This document shows, piece by piece, positions 58,946 through 64,000 of a DNA stretch of 64,000 nt. Below the pieces are notes generated by a model that searched no databases, was not told where the DNA came from, and saw nothing but the letters and a program-made list of their open reading frames with translations. Numbering within the stretch: the first letter of the stretch is position 1; every line of letters begins with the position of its first letter. This stretch comes from an uncultured Pelagibacteraceae bacterium. GTDB lineage: Bacteria > Pseudomonadota > Alphaproteobacteria > Pelagibacterales > Pelagibacteraceae. The stretch is taken from assembly GCA_902552345.1 (NCBI GenBank), contig CACDGO010000001.1, positions 206,348 through 270,347 of the forward strand, written 5' to 3'. A program made the position numbers and the translations under genes.

Positions 58946-61066
58946 ATGAAACTTATAAAGAAAATATTTTTCATAATTATTTTTCTTATTTTTAATTTTA
59001 ACGCTTTTGCATTTACAGATCCCAATAATGTCGATGATTTTGATATCAGTGATGAAACAATTTCGACTACAGTGAAATTTAGTCGAGATGGTAAGACAAT
59101 GTTTATCTTAGGTGTTAACACTGATACTATAAGACAATATTCCCTTAGCACTGCATTTGATTTATCATCTCCACCAGTTGCAGTAAAGACTTTCGATATA
59201 GGATCAGTTCAAGATGCACCTCAGGATATAGAATTTAATTCAGATGGAACAGTTTTATTTCTTATAGGAAGAGAAGTTGGAAATAGAGGAATAGATCAAT
59301 GGGACTTAAGTGCACCTTATGACATAGGTGGTCTTACTGACACAGACAGAAAACGTACTTCATTGAGTGGAGATTTAAGAGGATTTAAATTTTCTAATGA
59401 TGGAAAAAAATTATTCACAATAACTCAAACCTCATCCACTGTAGGAACAGTCACCGAATATACTTTATCGGTTGCTTATGATCTTGATACATTAAGTCAA
59501 ACAAATACTTTAACATCAACTTTTTCCGGTGGAGGAAGACGTCAAGGTATAAGTTTAAGTTCAGATGGTTACAAATTATTCATCTCAAATTCTGCAACAG
59601 CCGTAGAAAACCCTCTGGCAGAAAGAAATTATATAAGAGAATTTTCTTTAAGCTCACCATTTAATATTTCAAATGCTACTAATAATGGTGACTTTCAACC
59701 TAGTTACTCAACAAATTTTAGAATTACTGGTTTAACATTTAATAATGATGGTTCGAAAATGTTTCATACTGATTTTACAAATGATAATGTGTATGAATAT
59801 ACTTTATCTTGTGGATTTGGTGTTAAAACTTGTACAGATCCGACTAATGACAAAGATGATGTTGCATCTATAGAAGCACAGTCTGAAACTACAAAAAAAC
59901 TCATACAGCATACAACTTATCCAGTGCTCAATCGAATGGAATGGTTAAGACGAAATAGTGGAAGAATGAATTTAACAAATCAAAATATAAAGTTTCAATT
60001 TAATAATGAAATTTTAAATTTATTAAAAGATGAATTAACTCCTATTTATTTTTCAAATGATGGTGATAATGAAAAGAATTTTCAAAATTCAAACTGGTCT
60101 TTTTGGAGTGAGGGAACGATCAGTATTGGAAGTGTAGGCGATACAAGCCAATCATCATCAAAAAGTATTAGTACGTCAGCAATTACTCTTGGTGCAGATA
60201 AAAAGGGCGAAGATGATATTATGAGAGGTATTGCTTTAAGACTTGGAACTGATGATATTGATGTTGGTGACCTAGGAAGTGCTTTAGATATGAATTCTTT
60301 TAGTTTAACCTTTTATAAAAGCAAACCAAGAGGAGAGCAAAGATTTACAGATCATTTAATAGGTTTAAGTTTTTTAAATTCTGATTTAATTAATAATAGT
60401 GGCTCTATTTCAACAGATGGAGATAGATATGGTGAGCAATTATATGGATCTTTAAGTTTAAGAGATACATTTTCAAAAAATCAATTAAATTTTACTCCTA
60501 AACTAAAGATCAACTACGGAGTAACTCACTTAGGAGCTTACACTGAAACTGGAGCGACAGGACTAAACCTAAAATTCGATGATCAATATATTGGAAATTT
60601 TACTTCGTCTGTAGGAACAAGTTTGGATAACACATACGATTTTGAAGTTGGCTCTTTTATTCCATATTTTGATTTTGAATATTATGCTGATATGAGCCCA
60701 TCATCACAGCAAAGATTTTCTTACACTTCTAATGGCCAAAGCTATACATTAAAAAACATTAATAATTCTACTCATAATTTAATGGGTAGTATTGGTTTTG
60801 ATTTTATTTCTGATAATGGTTTAACCTTAATGACTAAATATACTAGAGATCAGTCCAAAAATATTAAAAATGATAACTATATTATTGCCTTAGATTACAG
60901 AGGATCTCACAGATCTTCCTCTGCAATGTCCATTGAGGATACTTCGGCTAAGCTTTCACATAATAAAGAATTAAATAATTTTAAAATTAATATAGACAGT
61001 CACTATGATTTATTTAACAATGAACCTGATTATGGACTTTATCTAAAGATTTCTAATATAAATTAG
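58946..61066 (+). CDS. Large secreted protein: beta-propeller repeats plus outer-membrane barrel-like C-terminus
   Basis: 706 residues with signal peptide ending at about residue 22 (FNAFA). Residues 30 to about 285 hold five repeats of a propeller-blade type, each with a core like F-x2-DG-x-(K/T)-(M/L)-F...Y-x-LS-x-(P/A)-(F/Y)-(D/N). Examples are FSRDGKTMFILG...QYSLSTAFDL and FNNDGSKMFHTD...EYTLS. Two cysteines (CGFGVKTC) end this part. From about 390 onward, alternating beta strands (FWSEGTISIG, ALRLGTDD, SFSLTFYKS, YGSLSL) look like an autotransporter-type barrel, although the C-terminus is not the usual Phe. It probably displays the propeller on the cell surface. Ligand unknown. Confidence 0.65.
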   Translation: MKLIKKIFFIIIFLIFNFNAFAFTDPNNVDDFDISDETISTTVKFSRDGKTMFILGVNTDTIRQYSLSTAFDLSSPPVAVKTFDIGSVQDAPQDIEFNSDGTVLFLIGREVGNRGIDQWDLSAPYDIGGLTDTDRKRTSLSGDLRGFKFSNDGKKLFTITQTSSTVGTVTEYTLSVAYDLDTLSQTNTLTSTFSGGGRRQGISLSSDGYKLFISNSATAVENPLAERNYIREFSLSSPFNISNATNNGDFQPSYSTNFRITGLTFNNDGSKMFHTDFTNDNVYEYTLSCGFGVKTCTDPTNDKDDVASIEAQSETTKKLIQHTTYPVLNRMEWLRRNSGRMNLTNQNIKFQFNNEILNLLKDELTPIYFSNDGDNEKNFQNSNWSFWSEGTISIGSVGDTSQSSSKSISTSAITLGADKKGEDDIMRGIALRLGTDDIDVGDLGSALDMNSFSLTFYKSKPRGEQRFTDHLIGLSFLNSDLINNSGSISTDGDRYGEQLYGSLSLRDTFSKNQLNFTPKLKINYGVTHLGAYTETGATGLNLKFDDQYIGNFTSSVGTSLDNTYDFEVGSFIPYFDFEYYADMSPSSQQRFSYTSNGQSYTLKNINNSTHNLMGSIGFDFISDNGLTLMTKYTRDQSKNIKNDNYIIALDYRGSHRSSSAMSIEDTSAKLSHNKELNNFKINIDSHYDLFNNEPDYGLYLKISNIN

Positions 61067-61106
61067 TCTTTAAAAAAATTAACAAACGTAAAAATTGTAT
61101 TCAATA

Positions 61107-61901
61107 CTAATTAAGTGATGACTTTATTTTTTCGGCTATGTTTTTAAATAGTAATGAGACTTCGTGATTAGGATCTACATGAGTTAAAGGCTCACCTTTA
61201 TCGGCTGATCTTCTTAAATCTTGATGTAAAGGCAAATAACCTAAAAATTCTTTATTAAATTCTTTGGCAGTTTTTTCGACTCCACTATCTCCAAATATCT
61301 TATACTTTTTACCATCATCACCTTTGAAGTAACTCATATTATCGATCAATCCCAATATTTTGATACCTGTTTTATCAAACATTTGAATTCCTCTTTTAAC
61401 ATCTAACAAAGCTAAACCTTGTGGGGTTGAAATTATTATTGCTCCATCTACTTTTACTTCTTGAGCGAACGTTAATTGTGTATCACCTGTTCCTGGAGGC
61501 ATATCAATTATAATTATATCTCTATCTTTCCACAAAACTTTTTGTGTCATAGTTTTAATTGCACTAATTACCATTGGACCTCTCCACATCATCGGTGTTT
61601 GCTCATCAATCAATAAGCCCATGGACATACACTGAGCTCCAAATTTTTCTATAGGAATTATTGATCTATTATCCTCACTTTTGGGTTTTTCCTTTAAATT
61701 CAAAAGTTTAGGTAATGATGGCCCGTAAACATCTGCATCAAGTATTCCAATTTTTAATCCCAATTTTTTTAATGCAAATGCTAGATTAACTGCCACTGTC
61801 GATTTACCAACTCCACCTTTCGCACTTGAAACAAGAATTGTAGATTTTGTTCCCTTAATAGGTGTTTTAATAAATTGTTTTGGAGGTGGTTTTTGGCTCA
61901 T
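61107..61901 (-). CDS. Mrp/ApbC-type P-loop ATPase lacking the CxxC motif
   Basis: 264-residue deviant-Walker ATPase, family of iron-sulfur cluster carriers. Walker A is KGGVGKST at 28-35. The YGPSLPKLL motif (59-67) and IDMPPGTGDTQLT are typical Mrp/ApbC. The N-terminal DUF59 (MIP18) domain of longer family members is absent. The C-terminal CxxC that binds the Fe-S cluster, normally just after NMSYF, reads Gly194-Asp-Asp-Gly197; only one cysteine (Cys91) exists in the protein. Cluster transfer by the usual route is therefore unlikely. Divergent from hflK. Confidence 0.9.
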   Translation of the reverse strand: MSQKPPPKQFIKTPIKGTKSTILVSSAKGGVGKSTVAVNLAFALKKLGLKIGILDADVYGPSLPKLLNLKEKPKSEDNRSIIPIEKFGAQCMSMGLLIDEQTPMMWRGPMVISAIKTMTQKVLWKDRDIIIIDMPPGTGDTQLTFAQEVKVDGAIIISTPQGLALLDVKRGIQMFDKTGIKILGLIDNMSYFKGDDGKKYKIFGDSGVEKTAKEFNKEFLGYLPLHQDLRRSADKGEPLTHVDPNHEVSLLFKNIAEKIKSSLN

Positions 61902-61946
61902 CTTTCAATTTTAAATGTTTTAGACATTTTAGCGCCCCTTCTTAAC

Positions 61947-61976
61947 TTGTTTTTAGGAGAAAAGTCACTATATAAA
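61947..61976 (+). promoter_or_regulatory. Likely hflK promoter, leaderless configuration
   Basis: TTGTTT at 61947-61952, an 18-bp spacer and TATAAA at 61971-61976. The -10 box ends 5 bases before the hflK ATG at 61982, so the transcript would start about at the ATG. A purine-rich TAGGAGA lies upstream of the -10 and would not be in this transcript. Confidence 0.45.
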
Positions 61977-61981
61977 GTGTC

Positions 61982-63100
61982 ATGAGTCTCAAAGACAAGA
62001 TTTTAAAAAACCAATCTCCTTGGGGGGCACCTCCAGGCGGAGACGGCGGAAGAGGTTCTTCAGGGGGAAATGGATCTGGATCAAGACAAGATCCGCCTAG
62101 TATAGATGATATTATAAAAAATATTCAAAAAACCATAAACAAGTTTTCAGGTGGAAAATCAGGAGGTTCACGGCCTGTTATAATAGGTTTGATTATTGTT
62201 GCGCTTCTTTATGCTGCAAGCGGCCTGTACAGAGTATTACCAGATGAGCAAGGAGTAGTTTTGAGATTTGGTAAATATGTAAACACAACTCAACCAGGAT
62301 TACATTATCATTTTCCAACACCTTTTGAGAGAGTTTTAACTCCTAAGGTTACAAAAGTTAATCGTGTGGATGTTGGTTTTAGACCTGCAAGTGATAGCGG
62401 AAGATCATCTGGTGTAGGAAACGTTCCTGAGGAAAGTCTTATGTTAACTGGAGATGAAAATATTGTGGACATAAATTACTCGGTCTTTTGGGTGATTAAA
62501 GATGCTCAAAAGTTTTTATTTAATATTCAAAGTCCTGTTGAAACAGTTAAAGCAGCATCAGAGACTGCAATGAGAGAAGTAATAGCAAAAAATAAAATTC
62601 AAAATATTTTAACTGAGGGTAGATCTAAAATTGAGGTAGAAGTTCAAGAAATCGCACAATTAATTTTAGATGAATATGGTTCTGGAATACAATTGACTCA
62701 AGTTCAAACTCAACAAGCTGACCCACCTGAGCAAGTAATAGATGCATTTAGAGATGTGCAGGCAGCTAGAGCAGATAGAGAAAGATCAAAAAATGAAGCT
62801 GAAGCTTACGCCAACGATGTGATACCAAGAGCACGTGGAGAAGCCGAACAAGTTTTACAACAAGCTGAAGCTTACAAAAAAGAGGTTGTAGCTAAAGCTG
62901 AGGGTGAAGCGAGTAGATTTTTAGCAATTTATAATGAGTATAAAGACGCAAAACAAGTAACTCAAGAAAGAATGTATCTTGAGACAATGGAAAAAGTTTT
63001 AGCTGACATTGATAAAGTAATTATTGATAAAGAATCCGGTTCAGGAGTTGTTCCTTATTTACCATTACCAGAATTAAAAAAATCAGGGAGCAACAACTAA
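61982..63100 (+). CDS. hflK: HflK, membrane protease regulator (SPFH family)
   Basis: 372-residue inner-membrane protein forming the HflKC complex that surrounds the FtsH protease and modulates its activity. The N-terminus is Gly/Ser/Pro-rich (WGAPPGGDGGRGSSGG), as in many HflK proteins. One membrane helix (about residues 66-84), then the SPFH domain starting LPDEQGVVLRFGKYVNTTQPGLHYHFP. A coiled coil follows (AARADRERSKNEAEAYAND to about 310), ending with a Gly/Ser tail. It overlaps the hflC ATG by 1 base. Confidence 0.95.
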   Translation: MSLKDKILKNQSPWGAPPGGDGGRGSSGGNGSGSRQDPPSIDDIIKNIQKTINKFSGGKSGGSRPVIIGLIIVALLYAASGLYRVLPDEQGVVLRFGKYVNTTQPGLHYHFPTPFERVLTPKVTKVNRVDVGFRPASDSGRSSGVGNVPEESLMLTGDENIVDINYSVFWVIKDAQKFLFNIQSPVETVKAASETAMREVIAKNKIQNILTEGRSKIEVEVQEIAQLILDEYGSGIQLTQVQTQQADPPEQVIDAFRDVQAARADRERSKNEAEAYANDVIPRARGEAEQVLQQAEAYKKEVVAKAEGEASRFLAIYNEYKDAKQVTQERMYLETMEKVLADIDKVIIDKESGSGVVPYLPLPELKKSGSNN

Positions 63101-63981
63101 TGAAAGGAATTAAATTTATAATACCAGCAATTATAATCATTGGAGTAACTATATTTCAGTCATTATTTATCGTACAAGAAATAAGTCAAGCTATAGTTCT
63201 CCAGTTTGGTGATCCCAAGAAAATTGTAACTAAAGCGGGATTAAATTTTAAATTACCATTTATCCAAAACGTAGTTTATTTAGATAAAAGAATTTTAAAT
63301 TTAGATAACGATCCAGAGGAAGTAATAGCTGCTGACCAAAAAAGATTAATTGTTGATGCATTTGCTAGATTTAAAATCGTAGATCCACTAAAGTTTTATA
63401 TTTCAGTTGGAAACGAGAGAGTTGCGAGATCAAGACTGTCCACAATCATTAATTCAAGAATAAGAGGTGTACTAGGAACTCAAGAATTAGCAACTTTACT
63501 ATCGACTGATAGAGCGAGACAGATGCAAATAATCCAATCACAAGTAAATGAAGAAGCAAAGAATTTTGGAATAAATATTGTAGATGTAAGAATAAAAAGA
63601 GCTGATTTACCACCCGCTAACAGTGAGGCGATTTATAAACGAATGCAAACTGAGAGGGAGAGAGAAGCAAAAGAGTTTAGAGCACAAGGTGCAGAAATAG
63701 CTCAGAAAATAAGATCGACAGCTGACAAAGATGTTACTGTAATCTTAGCAGAAGCAAACAAGAAATCAGAGATAATGAAAGGTGAAGGCTACGGTCAAAG
63801 AAACAAAATTTTTGCTAATGCATTTGGAAGAGACCCACAATTTTTTGCATTCTACAGAGCTATGCAAGCATACGAGAAAGCCCTAATTGGAGGAGAAACA
63901 TCGTTAGTTTTGTCTCCGGACAGCGATTTCTTTAAGTTTTTTGGTAAGTCAATAAAACCAAAACCTGCTTTAAAAAGATAA
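63100..63981 (+). CDS. hflC: HflC, membrane protease regulator (SPFH family)
   Basis: 293-residue partner of HflK. N-terminal signal-anchor helix (about residues 4-24), then the SPFH domain (IVQEISQAIVLQFGDPKKIVTKAGLNFKLPF). The coiled coil with TEREREAKEFRAQGAEIAQKI follows, then GYGQRNKIFANAFGRDPQFFAFYRAMQAYEKAL, the usual C-terminal HflC block. Full length, ending 19 bases before the window edge. FtsH and DegP are not in the window. Confidence 0.95.
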   Translation: MKGIKFIIPAIIIIGVTIFQSLFIVQEISQAIVLQFGDPKKIVTKAGLNFKLPFIQNVVYLDKRILNLDNDPEEVIAADQKRLIVDAFARFKIVDPLKFYISVGNERVARSRLSTIINSRIRGVLGTQELATLLSTDRARQMQIIQSQVNEEAKNFGINIVDVRIKRADLPPANSEAIYKRMQTEREREAKEFRAQGAEIAQKIRSTADKDVTVILAEANKKSEIMKGEGYGQRNKIFANAFGRDPQFFAFYRAMQAYEKALIGGETSLVLSPDSDFFKFFGKSIKPKPALKR

Positions 63982-64000
63982 ATACTTTAAATCAAGTGGA

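Overview
The window is a gene-dense, AT-rich bacterial chromosome segment that looks like a SAR11-clade alphaproteobacterium (Pelagibacterales, Candidatus Pelagibacter-like). The reasons are very short or overlapping gene junctions, lysine- and asparagine-rich proteins, an alphaproteobacterial gene repertoire, a circularly permuted two-piece tmRNA, and almost no mobile DNA. This is inferred from composition and content, without a database search.

Layout. 1-2296 (minus) is a marR-ompR-envZ cluster; envZ runs off the left edge. ilvE (plus) follows. 3257-8977 (minus) is a fully overlapping uvrB-SDR-folB-uvrC-pgsA operon that mixes nucleotide excision repair with pterin/folate and phospholipid genes. 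aspC and trxB come next, then a divergent pair with an ELM1-like protein and a 2OG-Fe(II) oxygenase. carAB (minus) is divergent from yqeY-dnaG-rpoD (plus). A GT-C-like membrane protein and a methyltransferase separate rpoD from a CAT-anticodon tRNA, probably Ile2. mlaA-mlaC (minus), ampD and rnpB lead into a long division and cell-wall (dcw) cluster at 26.7-44.2 kb, followed by lpxC, bamD and ligA. pepP-uvrD (minus), an AsmA-like gene, fumC, a MazG-like gene and small membrane proteins follow. Next is a 1.8-kb three-gene cassette bounded by copies of the 3' end of tmRNA, then ssrA, thyX, a propeller/barrel surface protein, a Mrp-like ATPase, and hflKC at the right edge.

Most interesting features. 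(1) ftsZ sits at the front of the dcw cluster between mraZ and rsmH, while a highly eroded ftsA remains at the usual place before lpxC. (2) murE and murF are fused into one 925-codon gene. (3) The mraZ promoter carries three TGGG repeats at 10-bp spacing, overlapping the -10 box. (4) A permuted tmRNA (tag ANQKFALAA) lies next to a cassette flanked by a 22-bp direct repeat of its 3' end, the geometry of an integrated element, although no integrase is present. Two cassette genes share a nearly identical signal-peptide coding segment. (5) Several genes have a good -10 box only 5-8 bases before ATG, which predicts leaderless mRNAs. (6) DnaG and the Mrp-like ATPase have lost expected metal-ligand cysteines.

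Together the genes cover peptidoglycan precursor synthesis and septation (mur/fts), outer-membrane biogenesis (lpxC, bamD, mlaA/C), DNA repair and replication (uvrA-less uvrB/C/D, ligA, dnaG), pyrimidine and thymidylate supply (carAB, thyX), amino-acid transamination (ilvE, aspC), and protein quality control (hflKC, ssrA).
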